NCBI GenBank assembly: GCA_017999615.1
Contig: JAGNLM010000002.1
Coordinates: 109,289-173,288, forward strand
Direction of reading: 5' to 3'
Source of the DNA: Gammaproteobacteria bacterium
Lineage (GTDB): Bacteria > Pseudomonadota > Gammaproteobacteria > JAABTG01
Length of the DNA: 64,000 bases
Positions 56,222 to 64,000 of the stretch are shown here, in pieces. Both the position numbers and the translations under genes were made by a program. Position 1 is the first letter of the stretch; each line of letters begins with the position of its first letter. The notes beneath the pieces were generated by a model. It was given only the letters and a program-made list of their open reading frames with translations, ran no database searches and was not told the DNA's origin.

Positions 56222-56304
56222 TAGGCTTACGCAACATTCGTATCGCCGGACGGGCGGCCCCTGCAGCCGGCACAAGGGCGCAGGGGGAAGAAAATAAGAA
56301 CCGG

Positions 56305-57474
56305 ATGGGGGGAAACGTGCCTCAGGGGCGCGACGAGGTCTTGCTGCTTCTGCAGTGCCTGTGCGACGCGGCGCTGGACGACGTCATCTGGGGACGGTTC
56401 CTCGAGGCGCTGTGCCGGAGCACCGGCAGCGTCGAGGCCGACCTCTTCGTCGTCGACCCGCTCGCGAACCGCTACACCAGCTGCATCGTCTGCGACCTGG
56501 AGCGCGGCTGGATCGGCCAGTGCGACCCCGAGCCCGGTGAGGAGCCGGTCTGGACGCAGGTCGAGACCGTGCCGGCGACCGGGACGGACGTCCCCCTGCC
56601 GCCTCCCCTTCTCGAGCCGAACGCCTGCCCCATCGGGGTCTCCGTGGCGCTCGGCTCGGCGTCCCCCGATCCCCGCCTGTCGGTCACCGAGCTGTGGCAG
56701 TACGACGACCGGCAGGCCTTCCTCGCCCTTCGCCGGCGGACCGACGGGACGTTCCGGGGCGGCGAGGAGCAGAGCCTGGAGGCGGTCCTGCCGTTCCTGC
56801 GCCGGGCCTTCCTCGTCGCCTACCGGCTGGAGAGCGGCGAGCGCCGCAACGCGATGCTCCTGCGCGCGGTGGAGCACGGGACCACGGGCGTGGTGCTGCT
56901 CGAGGCGCGTGGCCAGATCGTGTACACGAACGGCGCCGCACGGGAGATCCTGACCCAGGGGGACGGCCTCTTGCGCAACGGCTCGCGCCTGCGAGCCCTG
57001 CGCGATTCCGACGACGAAGCGCTCCAGGCCCTCCTCCGCAGCGCCATCGGGCCGGCCCCGGGCCCCCAGCGCGCGAGCGGGGGGGTCATCTCCGTGCCCC
57101 GCCCGTCGGGCAAGACGCCCTATTCGGTGGTCGCCGTGCCCGTACACCTGCGGCCGGCCGTCCTGCGCCGCGACGAGGCCGTCGCTACCGTGTTCATCTC
57201 CGACCCGATGACGCTCTGCGAGGTCAACGGCCCCCACATCCGCCAGCTCTACCACCTGACCCCGCGGGAGGTCAGGCTCGCGGTCCTGCTCGCGGGCGGC
57301 ACCACCGTGGCCGATGCCGCCCGGGCCCTCGGCATCGCCGAGAAGACCGCGCGCATCCACCTCCAGGGGCTGTTCCGCAAGACCGGCACCCGGCGCCAGG
57401 TGGACCTGGTCCGCCTGCTCCTCGCCAGTCCCGGGCCGGCCCGGACGACGGACGCCGGGGCGGCGAGAGGCTGA
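56305..57474 (+). CDS. LuxR-family transcriptional regulator with PAS-like sensor
   Basis: ATG 56305 is 14 bases after its nearest site; GTG 56317 with GGGGGGAAAC upstream is an equally good start. The 389-residue protein has an N-terminal region (about 10-180) of unknown fold, a PAS-like segment (about 190-300; GTTGVVLLEARGQIVYTNGAA), and a C-terminal LuxR HTH (about 318-372; LTPREVRLAVLLAGG, then ALGIAEKTARIHLQGLFRKT). No phosphoreceiver or autoinducer-binding domain is recognisable. It lies next to the exopolysaccharide operon and may control it. Confidence 0.88.
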   Translation: MGGNVPQGRDEVLLLLQCLCDAALDDVIWGRFLEALCRSTGSVEADLFVVDPLANRYTSCIVCDLERGWIGQCDPEPGEEPVWTQVETVPATGTDVPLPPPLLEPNACPIGVSVALGSASPDPRLSVTELWQYDDRQAFLALRRRTDGTFRGGEEQSLEAVLPFLRRAFLVAYRLESGERRNAMLLRAVEHGTTGVVLLEARGQIVYTNGAAREILTQGDGLLRNGSRLRALRDSDDEALQALLRSAIGPAPGPQRASGGVISVPRPSGKTPYSVVAVPVHLRPAVLRRDEAVATVFISDPMTLCEVNGPHIRQLYHLTPREVRLAVLLAGGTTVADAARALGIAEKTARIHLQGLFRKTGTRRQVDLVRLLLASPGPARTTDAGAARG

Positions 57475-57512
57475 CGGGACCCCGACCGCCGCCCGCGCGG
57501 GGTCACCCGTCA
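57472..57512. terminator. Bidirectional hairpin bounded by two stop codons
   Basis: TGACGGGACCCC (57472-57483) pairs with GGGGTCACCCGTCA (57499-57512) as a 12-bp stem with a two-base bulge and a 15-base loop. The outermost bases are the stop codons of the convergent LuxR and tesA genes. No T-tract follows. Confidence 0.5.
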
Positions 57513-58286
57513 GGGGGCGGTGGCCGGCTGCGCGGAGAGGGGCGCCACCGGCATCCCGGACCTCTCGAGCACGGGCACCAGCCGGGGCCAGACGTTCTCC
57601 AGCAGGCGCGGCTGGGCCTCGGCGCGAGGGTGGATGCCGTCCTCCAGCATGAGCTCGGGGTCCCCCCCCACCCCTTCGAGCAGGAAGGGCACCAGGGGCA
57701 CGCCTTCGCGCTCCGCGAGCTCCTCGAAGACCCGGCGGAACCGCTCGCCGTACACCGGCCCGTAATTGGGGGGCAACCGGATGCCCACCAGGAGGACCCG
57801 GGCCCCCGCGGCGCGGGCCTCCCGGACCATGCTCTCGAGGTTGCGCCCGGTCTCCTCGACGGCGATGCCGCGCAGCCCGTCGTTGCCCCCCAGTTCGATC
57901 AGGACGAGCGCCGGACGGTGGCGCTCCAGCGCCGCCCCCAGCCGGGCGCGCCCCCCCCGCGTGGTGTCCCCGCTGATGCTGGCGTTGACGACGCGATGGG
58001 GCCAGCCCTCACGCGCGAGCCGGGCCTGCAGCAGGGCGACCCAGCCCTGGCGGGTGTCCATGCCGTAGGCCGCGCTCAGACTGTCGCCGAGGACGAGGAC
58101 GACCGGCGCGGGGCCGGCGGACCCGGGCTGGGCAAGACCCAGCAGGAGGGTCAGGAGGAGCCAGCGCGGCCCGACGGACCCCTGCGGGCCCGGGGACCCA
58201 CGCAGCCAAGCGGAACCAAACAGCCCCGCGGAACCACGCAGCCAAGCGGAACCGCGGGACTGGCGACCGTCACCCGACACTTTCAT
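57510..58286 (-). CDS. tesA: GDSL-type acyl-CoA thioesterase I / lysophospholipase (TesA)
   Basis: The start at ATG 58286 gives 258 residues. The mature enzyme has GDSL block I with Ser69 (LVLGDSLSAAYG), the block III GGNDGLRG and the block V DGIHP Asp/His. A hydrophobic signal core (WLLLTLLLGLAQPGSA) sends it to the periplasm. The n-region is about 40 residues, unusually long, because it is built from an 18-bp tandem repeat (residues 12-29). It is divergent from ybbA-ybbP, as in E. coli. Confidence 0.9.
   Translation of the reverse strand: MKVSGDGRQSRGSAWLRGSAGLFGSAWLRGSPGPQGSVGPRWLLLTLLLGLAQPGSAGPAPVVLVLGDSLSAAYGMDTRQGWVALLQARLAREGWPHRVVNASISGDTTRGGRARLGAALERHRPALVLIELGGNDGLRGIAVEETGRNLESMVREARAAGARVLLVGIRLPPNYGPVYGERFRRVFEELAEREGVPLVPFLLEGVGGDPELMLEDGIHPRAEAQPRLLENVWPRLVPVLERSGMPVAPLSAQPATAP
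58200..58253. repeat. 18-bp tandem repeat in the tesA leader
   Basis: Three 18-base units: ACGCAGCCAAGCGGAACC at 58200-58217, a variant at 58218-58235, and an exact copy of the first at 58236-58253. On the minus strand they encode GSAWLR, GSAGLF, GSAWLR. A partial unit may continue on each side. Confidence 0.9.
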
Positions 58287-58356
58287 GACGGCGCAGGGTA
58301 GCCTCTCCCGCGGGGTTGTGGAACCTTGGGCGCCGCCGGGATTCCAAGAGGGCACC

Positions 58357-59082
58357 ATGGAACGTCCTTCCGAACCACCGATCCTCCGCGCCGAGGGCCT
58401 CGGCAAGCGCGTCACGAGCCCCGAAGGGACGCTCGAGATCCTGGCCGGGGCCGAGCTGTCGGTGGCCGCCGGCGAGTCCCTGGCGGTCGTCGGGGAATCC
58501 GGCTCTGGCAAGTCGACCCTGCTCTCGCTCCTCGCCGGCCTGGACCTCCCCACCGCCGGGCGTGTCTGGCTCGACGGCACCGACCTCACCACCCTGGACG
58601 AGGACGGGCGTGCCCGCCTGCGCGGCCGGCTGGTGGGCTTCGTGTTCCAGTCCTTCCAGCTCGTCCCGAGCCTCACGGCCCTGGAGAACGTGATGCTGCC
58701 GCTCGAGCTCGCGGGCCGGGACGACCCGCGCCCCGCCGCGCTCGAGAGCCTCGCCCGGGTGGGCCTCGCCGCGCGGGTCCGCCACTACCCGAGCCAGCTC
58801 TCGGGTGGCGAGCAGCAGCGGGTCGCCCTGGCCCGGGCGTTTTCCACCCGCCCGCGTCTGCTCTTCGCCGACGAGCCCACCGGCAACCTGGACCGCCGCA
58901 CCGGGGAGCGCGTGAGCGAGCTGCTGTTCCGCCTGAACGAGGAGCACGCGACGACCCTGGTCCTGGTCACCCACGACCCGGGGCTCGCCGGGCACTGCGG
59001 GCGCACCCTGCGCCTCGAGGGCGGAAGGCTGCACGCCGAGCCGGGCTGGCCCCCGGGGGCCGCCGCGCGGCCGGGGGTCTGA
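58357..59082 (+). CDS. ybbA: ABC transporter ATPase YbbA
   Basis: ATG 58357 follows GAGGG; the frame is open to 58285 with no site. The 241-residue ATPase has Walker A GESGSGKST (Lys52), LSGGEQQR and LLFADEPTGNLD, the LolD/YbbA type. With the adjacent FtsX-like YbbP it forms a type VII ABC complex. Gene order with divergent tesA matches E. coli. Confidence 0.93.
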   Translation: MERPSEPPILRAEGLGKRVTSPEGTLEILAGAELSVAAGESLAVVGESGSGKSTLLSLLAGLDLPTAGRVWLDGTDLTTLDEDGRARLRGRLVGFVFQSFQLVPSLTALENVMLPLELAGRDDPRPAALESLARVGLAARVRHYPSQLSGGEQQRVALARAFSTRPRLLFADEPTGNLDRRTGERVSELLFRLNEEHATTLVLVTHDPGLAGHCGRTLRLEGGRLHAEPGWPPGAAARPGV

Positions 59083-59087
59083 GGCCG

Positions 59088-61583
59088 GTGGCCACGGCGG
59101 GCCCCACCCTCGCCTGGCGCTGGCTGCGCCGGGAATGGCGCGGCGGCGAGCTGCCCCTGCTCGCCCTCGCCGTGACCCTCGCGGTGGCGAGCGTGTCCGC
59201 CGTCGGGTTCTTCGCCGACCGCGTGCACCGGGCAATGAGCCTGCGGGCGACCGAGCTCCTCGCCGCCGACGTAGTCCTGGTGTCCCCCGCGGCGATCCCC
59301 GAGGAGCGGCGAAGCGCCGCGCGGGAACGGGGCCTGGCCATCGCCGAGACACTGACCTTCCCGAGCATGGTCTCCACCGGGGACCGGCTGCAGCTCGCCG
59401 AGGTGAAGGCCGTCGGCCCCGGGTACCCCCTGCGGGGCGAACTGCGGGTCGCGCCCGCCCCGTTCGCGCCGGACACCCCGCGTGCCGCCGGCCCGGAGCC
59501 CGGCACCGTCTGGGTGGACGCCCGGCTCGCGACCGCCCTCGGCGTGGGTCCCGGGGACCGGCTCCAGATCGGGGCGGTCGAGCGGCCCGTCGCGGCCATC
59601 CTCTCCTACGAGCCGGACCGCCCCGGCGACCTCTTCACCCTGGGCCCGCGCCTGATGATGCACCGGGATGACGTGCCCGCCACCGCCCTGGTGCAGCCGG
59701 GCAGCCGGGTGACGCACCGGCTCCTGGTCGCGGGCTCCGAGGCGGGCATCGCGAGCTTCCGTGGGGCCCTCGCGGGGCGCCTCACCCGGGGCGAGAGCCT
59801 GCAGGGCGTGCGTGACACCCGCCCGGAGCTGCGCGTGGCGCTGGACCGCGCCGAGCGCTTCCTCGGGCTCGCCGCGCTCGTGAGCGCCCTGCTCGCCGGG
59901 GTCGCGGTCGCGCTCGCCGCCCGGCGCTACGCCGAGCGCCACCTGGACACCGCGGCCATCCTGCGCTGCCTCGGCGCCACCCAGGCCCGGGTGACGGGGC
60001 TCTTCGCCACCCAGCTCCTGCTGGTCGGAGTCATCGCCGCGACCGCAGGCGTCGCCATCGGCTACCTCGCCCAGGCCGGTCTCGCCGCGCTGCTGGCCGA
60101 GGCCTATCCCGGCCCGTTGCCGCTGCCCTCGCCCTACCCCGCCCTGGCCGGCGCCGCCACCGGGCTGGTCACCCTCGCCGGCTTCGCGCTGCCCCCGCTG
60201 CTGCGCCTGCGCGAGGTGCCGCCCCTGCGTGTGCTCCGGCGCGACCTCGCCCCGCTCCCCGCCCGGGCGCGCGCGGTCTACGGCTCGGCCCTCCTCACCC
60301 TCGGCGCCCTGGTGCTCTGGCAGGCGGCGGACGCGAGGCTCGCCGCCTACGCCCTCGCGGCCGCCGGGGCCACCGTCGTGGTCCTGGTGGCGGCGGCGTA
60401 CGCCCTGGTGACCGCGCTCCGGCCCCTGCGCGGACGGGTCGGCGTCTCCTGGCGCTTCGGGCTCGCGCGCATCGCACGCCGCCCGGGTCAGAGCGTGGTG
60501 CAGGTCGCGGCGTTCGGACTTGGCCTGATGGTCCTCCTGCTCCTCACCCTCGTGCGGGGCGAGCTGATCGAGGGGTGGCGGGACCGCCTGCCCCCGGACA
60601 CCCCCAACTACTTCCTCATCAACGTCCAGCCCGACGAGGTCGCCGGGGTGCGCGCGTTCCTCTCCGGCCACGGCATCGCCGAGCCCGCCCTCTACCCCAT
60701 GGTCCGGGGGCGGCTCGCCGCCGTCGACGGACGGCCCGTGTCGGCCGAGGACTACGAGGGGGCCCGGGCCAAGCGGCTGGTGGAGCGCGAGTTCAACCTC
60801 TCCGGCGCGAGCCGGCCCCAGGACGACAACCGGATCGTCGCGGGGAGCTGGTGGGAGCCGGGGGAAACGACGCGCCCGCAGTTCTCGGTCGAGGAGGGGC
60901 TCGCCGCCACCCTGGGGATCACGCTCGGCTCGCGGCTCCGGTTCCAGGTCGCGGGGCAGGATATCGAGGCCCCGGTCACCAGCCTACGCACCGTGCAGTG
61001 GGACTCCTTCCGCGTGAACTTCTTCGTGGTCGCCCCGCCGGGGGTGCTGGACGGCTTCCCGGCCACCTACGTGACGAGCTTCCACCTCCCGCCCGAGCGG
61101 CCCGAGGTCCTCTCGGAGCTGGTGCGCGCCTTCCCGAGCGTCACCGTGCTCGACGTGGAGGCCATCCTCTCGCGCGTGCGCCACATCCTGGAGCGGGCGG
61201 CACTGGCGGTGCAGTACGTCTTCCTCTTCGCGCTCCTCGCCGGGGTCACGGTGCTCGCGGCCGCCGTCCAGTCGACGCTCGACGAGCGCCGCTTCGAGTC
61301 CGCGGTGCTGCGCACCCTCGGCGCCGACCGCCGGCGCCTCCTCGCCGGGCTGCTCGCAGAGTTCGCGACCCTCGGCGCCCTCGCGGGCCTGCTGGCATCG
61401 GCCGCGGCAGCGGTCACCGGCGTCGTCCTGGCCCGCGCCGTCTTCGACCTGGACTACGTCCCCGGTCCCGGCGTGTGGTTTTCCGGCGTGGGCGCGGGCG
61501 TCGTCGGGGTCGCCCTGGCGGGCTATCTGGGCACCCGGCGGGTCCTGTCCCACCCGCCGGTGGAGAGCCTGCGGGCGGGTTAG
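59088..61583 (+). CDS. ybbP: FtsX-family ABC permease YbbP
   Basis: GTG 59088 is five bases after the ybbA stop. The 831-residue protein has an N-terminal membrane helix (about 21-43), a periplasmic domain, two blocks of three to four helices (about 255-400, with further helices near 400-490), a second periplasmic domain (about 490-690) and three C-terminal helices. The duplicated FtsX layout and length match YbbP. It is an inner-membrane partner of YbbA; the substrate is unproven. Confidence 0.92.
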   Translation: MATAGPTLAWRWLRREWRGGELPLLALAVTLAVASVSAVGFFADRVHRAMSLRATELLAADVVLVSPAAIPEERRSAARERGLAIAETLTFPSMVSTGDRLQLAEVKAVGPGYPLRGELRVAPAPFAPDTPRAAGPEPGTVWVDARLATALGVGPGDRLQIGAVERPVAAILSYEPDRPGDLFTLGPRLMMHRDDVPATALVQPGSRVTHRLLVAGSEAGIASFRGALAGRLTRGESLQGVRDTRPELRVALDRAERFLGLAALVSALLAGVAVALAARRYAERHLDTAAILRCLGATQARVTGLFATQLLLVGVIAATAGVAIGYLAQAGLAALLAEAYPGPLPLPSPYPALAGAATGLVTLAGFALPPLLRLREVPPLRVLRRDLAPLPARARAVYGSALLTLGALVLWQAADARLAAYALAAAGATVVVLVAAAYALVTALRPLRGRVGVSWRFGLARIARRPGQSVVQVAAFGLGLMVLLLLTLVRGELIEGWRDRLPPDTPNYFLINVQPDEVAGVRAFLSGHGIAEPALYPMVRGRLAAVDGRPVSAEDYEGARAKRLVEREFNLSGASRPQDDNRIVAGSWWEPGETTRPQFSVEEGLAATLGITLGSRLRFQVAGQDIEAPVTSLRTVQWDSFRVNFFVVAPPGVLDGFPATYVTSFHLPPERPEVLSELVRAFPSVTVLDVEAILSRVRHILERAALAVQYVFLFALLAGVTVLAAAVQSTLDERRFESAVLRTLGADRRRLLAGLLAEFATLGALAGLLASAAAAVTGVVLARAVFDLDYVPGPGVWFSGVGAGVVGVALAGYLGTRRVLSHPPVESLRAG

Positions 61584-61637
61584 AGCGGGGCAATCAGCAC
61601 GCCAGGGTGCGGGGGACGGGCGAGCCCCGCCTGCCCC

Positions 61638-62147
61638 TCAGCGGGTCGGGCGCAGCATGTCGAAGTTCAACTGCTGCTGGGCGTCCTCCATCTGGAACTG
61701 CTGGAGCTGGCGCAGGCTGGCCCCCGGCGGCAGTCCGATGGCTTGCTCCCGCTGGCGCAGGCGCAGCACGTCGGCCTGCTGACGCTGTTGCAGTCGCTGC
61801 AGGTCCCAGGCCTCCTGCTCGAAGCGCTGGGGCAGCATCGGGGCCGGGGGGGCCACGGGGGGGCCCGGCTCCGCCACCGGCGGCGCTGGCCGGTCGGTCC
61901 AGCCGGGGCGGAGCTGGGGCCGGCTCTCCAGCCACTCCTGGTGGTAGCGTTCCTGGAGGGACTGCGCCCTCTCGAGGTCCTCGCGGCTCAGCCGGCTGCG
62001 GTAGCGGTCCTGGTCGAGGCGCAGGCGCGCCTCCGCGCCGGGGTCCGGCGCCGGCAGCTGCTCGGGTCCTGGACCCTGGGCCCGCGCAACGGCCACCCAG
62101 AGGGCGGCGGCTACCGCCAGCCCCCCCAGGGCGTGACCGCCGCTCAC
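61638..62147 (-). CDS. Small secreted Gln/Arg-rich coiled-coil protein
   Basis: GTG 62147 overlaps the permease stop (GTGA) with GGAGG four bases upstream. The 169-residue product has a signal peptide (GGLAVAAALWVAVARAQ), a charged helix (about 35-75), a Pro-rich linker (about 85-110), and a Gln/Leu/Arg coiled coil (about 112-165; LQRLQQRQQADVLRLRQRE). No family recognised. Coupling to the AI-2E-type permease suggests a joint role. Confidence 0.7.
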   Translation of the reverse strand: MSGGHALGGLAVAAALWVAVARAQGPGPEQLPAPDPGAEARLRLDQDRYRSRLSREDLERAQSLQERYHQEWLESRPQLRPGWTDRPAPPVAEPGPPVAPPAPMLPQRFEQEAWDLQRLQQRQQADVLRLRQREQAIGLPPGASLRQLQQFQMEDAQQQLNFDMLRPTR

Positions 62148-63232
62148 GGGACCTCCGCCGGCACGGCGGAGACCTGGGCCCGGTAGCGTTCCAGGAGCAC
62201 CAGCAGCAGCGCGATCAGCAGCGGGCCGAGCACCAGCCCGAACAGCCCGAAGGCGAGCAGCCCTCCCAGGGCGCCCATCATCATGAGCGGCAGCGGCAGC
62301 CCCGTGCGCCCGCTCATCAGCATCGGCCGCAGCACGTTGTCGACGCCACCCACCACCACGACGCTCCATACGGCGAGGATCACCCCCTGGGTCGTCTCCC
62401 CGGTCAGCAGCAGGTAGGCGACCGCTGGGACCCAGACGAGGGCGGTGCCCACCACCGGGATGAAGGCGCTCACGATGGTCAGCGCCCCGAAGAGGACGGG
62501 CGACGGCAGCCCGGTGAACCAGAAGGCGGCGCCGGCAAGGATGCCCTGAACGGCGGCCGTGACCACCACCCCGACCGCCACCGCGGACACCATCCCGGCG
62601 ACGGTCTCGCGCAGGGTCTCGCGCGTCCCTTCGCCCACGCGCACACCGGACCAGAACATGCGCTCGGCGGCGGGGCCGTCGCGGTAGACGAAGAACAGGA
62701 CCACCAGCACCAGGAACCACTGGAAGAGGAACCCGAAGAGGTTGGCCGCAGTGGAGGTGAGCCCCCCCAGCAGCAGGCCGACCACCGCGCGCGCCGCGGC
62801 GAGCGATCGCTCCCGCAGGTCGATCCCGGCCGCCGCAGCCATCTCGCTCAGGCGCTCCACCCAGTCCCGGACGGTGGGGTGGGCCAGCACCGCGTCGACG
62901 CGGGGGAGCTTCCCCTCGGCGGTGGCCGAGCGCAGGAACTGCTCGGCCTGCAGCAACTCCTGCAGGAGCAGCGCCACGAGCGCGACGACCGGCACCACGA
63001 TGATGGCGAAGACGGCGAGCGTCATCACCGCCGAGGCGAGCCCGTCCCGCCCCCGCAGGAGCCCGCGCAGACGCAGGTAGACGGGGTAGGTGACGATCGC
63101 GAGCACCGTGGCCCAACCGATGGCCGGCAGGAACGGCTCGAGGACCCGGAAGAGCAGGTAGAGCGCCCCGGCGAGGGCCGCGAAGGCCGTCAGCGTCACC
63201 ATGAGCCTGCGATCGATCAGCCTGCGGTACAT
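62144..63232 (-). CDS. AI-2E / PerM-family permease
   Basis: The 362-residue protein starts at ATG 63232 after GGGAGGGGGCCG. It has about eight hydrophobic segments with a soluble stretch between the third and fourth (about 90-150). The family motif region PSPVLFGALTIVSAFIPVVGTALVWVP and the C-terminal VVGGVDNVLRPMLMSGRTG are present. Members export varied solutes or act as Na+/H+ antiporters; the substrate here is unknown. Confidence 0.9.
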   Translation of the reverse strand: MYRRLIDRRLMVTLTAFAALAGALYLLFRVLEPFLPAIGWATVLAIVTYPVYLRLRGLLRGRDGLASAVMTLAVFAIIVVPVVALVALLLQELLQAEQFLRSATAEGKLPRVDAVLAHPTVRDWVERLSEMAAAAGIDLRERSLAAARAVVGLLLGGLTSTAANLFGFLFQWFLVLVVLFFVYRDGPAAERMFWSGVRVGEGTRETLRETVAGMVSAVAVGVVVTAAVQGILAGAAFWFTGLPSPVLFGALTIVSAFIPVVGTALVWVPAVAYLLLTGETTQGVILAVWSVVVVGGVDNVLRPMLMSGRTGLPLPLMMMGALGGLLAFGLFGLVLGPLLIALLLVLLERYRAQVSAVPAEVP

Positions 63233-63312
63233 CGGCCCCCTCCCGCGGCTGGCGGCCGCTTGTGGTCATCGACCGAGAGGTGCTGGGGGGAGCGCGCCCC
63301 CGCCCGCCCCTC

Positions 63313-64000
63313 TCACCTCACCTCGAGCTCCCGGTGCAGGTCGAGAACGGTCGCCTCGCGCCCCTCGTGGGTGCGCGTGAGCCGGTATTCCCCCCGGTAG
63401 ACGCCGGGGGGCCAGGCGCCGCCCCTCAGTGGCTTGCCGGCGAAGCTGAACCAGCGTGCCTTGTTGCCGGGAACGCTCGCGCGCTTGTCCGCCAGCACCG
63501 AGCCGTCGGGCGCGAGCAGCCGAAGCTGTTCCCGGTCGCCGCGCTGGGCCCCGAAGACCTCGACCCAGAACACCAGCGCCCCGGCGTCCCGAGGCAGGAC
63601 CGCCCCGGCATAGCGCCCCTCCTGGGCCGTGCGCGCGTCGGGCTTGTCCGGGGAGAAACCGGCCACGAGCAGGCCCGTCTCCCGGTACCCGAGGGCCTCC
63701 AGGGCCGCAGGGGCCCAGAGGGGCGACTCGCCCAGCCGGCAGCCCGCGGCCTCGCCGAGGCCGACGAACGGGTCCACGGGCCGGCCCTCGTGGCGCACCG
63801 CGAACTCCAGGTGCGGGAACTCGGTGTTCCCGGACAGCCCGATGAGGCCGAGGCGCTGCCCCTTGCGCACGATGTCCCCCGGCTTGACCGCCACGCTACC
63901 CCGGAGCAGGTGGCTGTACTGGGTCTCCCACCCCCTTTCGTGGGTCACGGCCACCGAGTTGCCGGCGCCCCGGCCCTTGACCGTCTCCGGCCCCGCCTCG
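63313..64000 (-). CDS. M23/LytM peptidase-like protein (5' part outside the window)
   Basis: Open from the window edge, so the N-terminus is missing. The visible part starts inside a LytM domain (GNSVAVTHERGWETQYSHL, then VKPGDIVRKGQRLGLIGLSGN). The usual second zinc motif HLHF reads HLEF, replacing a ligand-flanking His. A beta domain of about 110 residues follows. With one key His missing it may be a binding or activator LytM protein like EnvC/NlpD rather than an endopeptidase. Confidence 0.75.
   Translation of the reverse strand, partial: EAGPETVKGRGAGNSVAVTHERGWETQYSHLLRGSVAVKPGDIVRKGQRLGLIGLSGNTEFPHLEFAVRHEGRPVDPFVGLGEAAGCRLGESPLWAPAALEALGYRETGLLVAGFSPDKPDARTAQEGRYAGAVLPRDAGALVFWVEVFGAQRGDREQLRLLAPDGSVLADKRASVPGNKARWFSFAGKPLRGGAWPPGVYRGEYRLTRTHEGREATVLDLHRELEVR

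Noticed and set aside
58285-58356. Longer N-terminus for YbbA starting at 58285
   Set aside because: It would overlap the tesA start and has no ribosome site, whereas ATG 58357 has GAGGG at good spacing and matches the family length.

Overview
A 64-kb window of very GC-rich DNA (about 70-75% G+C by eye), densely coded, with no gene-free gap above 250 bases and no tRNA, rRNA or CRISPR that I can see. The content points to a Proteobacterium, most likely a high-GC Gammaproteobacterium: the tesA / ybbA-ybbP arrangement, actP-yjcH, purEK, yjgR, rfbBAC and a TagTSRQ-type ABC module. This taxonomic call is inference.

Region 1 (1-28,830) is the unusual part. It holds fourteen genes, all but one with a signal peptide, lipobox, membrane segments or a membrane partner. 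Operon A (14,601 down to 169, minus strand) encodes a TPR protein, a secreted vWA protein resembling the periplasmic half of the type VI secretion kinase PpkA, a 1,461-residue FecR/NHL/metalloprotease protein, an ABC ATPase, an FtsX-like permease, a cysteine-free SUMF1-fold protein, a glycine-zipper lipoprotein, a coiled-coil lipoprotein and an S41 protease. The order vWA-ATPase-permease-SUMF1-lipoprotein matches PpkA-TagT-TagS-TagR-TagQ, yet no kinase domain, phosphatase or type VI structural gene is nearby. Operon B (27,570 down to 17,487, minus strand) encodes a 2,020-residue multidomain exported protein, a TPR protein and a 1,051-residue Thr-rich repeat protein. A PH-like/beta-propeller membrane protein and a TolB-like propeller protein lie on the plus strand. 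The block is bounded at both ends by copies of one repeat with a central CCCGGGTACCCGGG palindrome, and the terminal genes at both ends take their stop codons from that repeat.

Region 2 (28,839-34,589) carries acetate uptake (actP-yjcH), its usual cNMP/CBS/DUF294 partner, and purEK. Region 3 (34,656-45,485) is a signalling block: a PAS-GGDEF-EAL protein, a HerA-like ATPase (YjgR), a Ser/Thr kinase with a C-terminal cyclic-nucleotide domain, a PilZ-DUF1631-GGDEF-EAL protein, and a class III nucleotidyl cyclase. Region 4 (45,460-49,320) has an MFS permease, a photolyase, a trypsin-like protease and a ribbon-helix-helix protein.

Region 5 (49,345-57,474) is an exopolysaccharide segment: wecB, divergent rfbB-rfbA-rfbC, then the AMP-forming ligase and PLP-dependent decarboxylase of exosortase A-type loci, and a LuxR-family regulator behind an AT-rich promoter region. 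Region 6 (57,510-64,000) holds tesA divergent from ybbA-ybbP, a small secreted coiled-coil protein, an AI-2E/PerM permease and a truncated M23 peptidase-like gene.

The strongest candidate for an undescribed system is Region 1: a TagQRST/PpkA-type envelope sensing module separated from kinase and secretion machinery and joined to giant exported proteins and two proteases.
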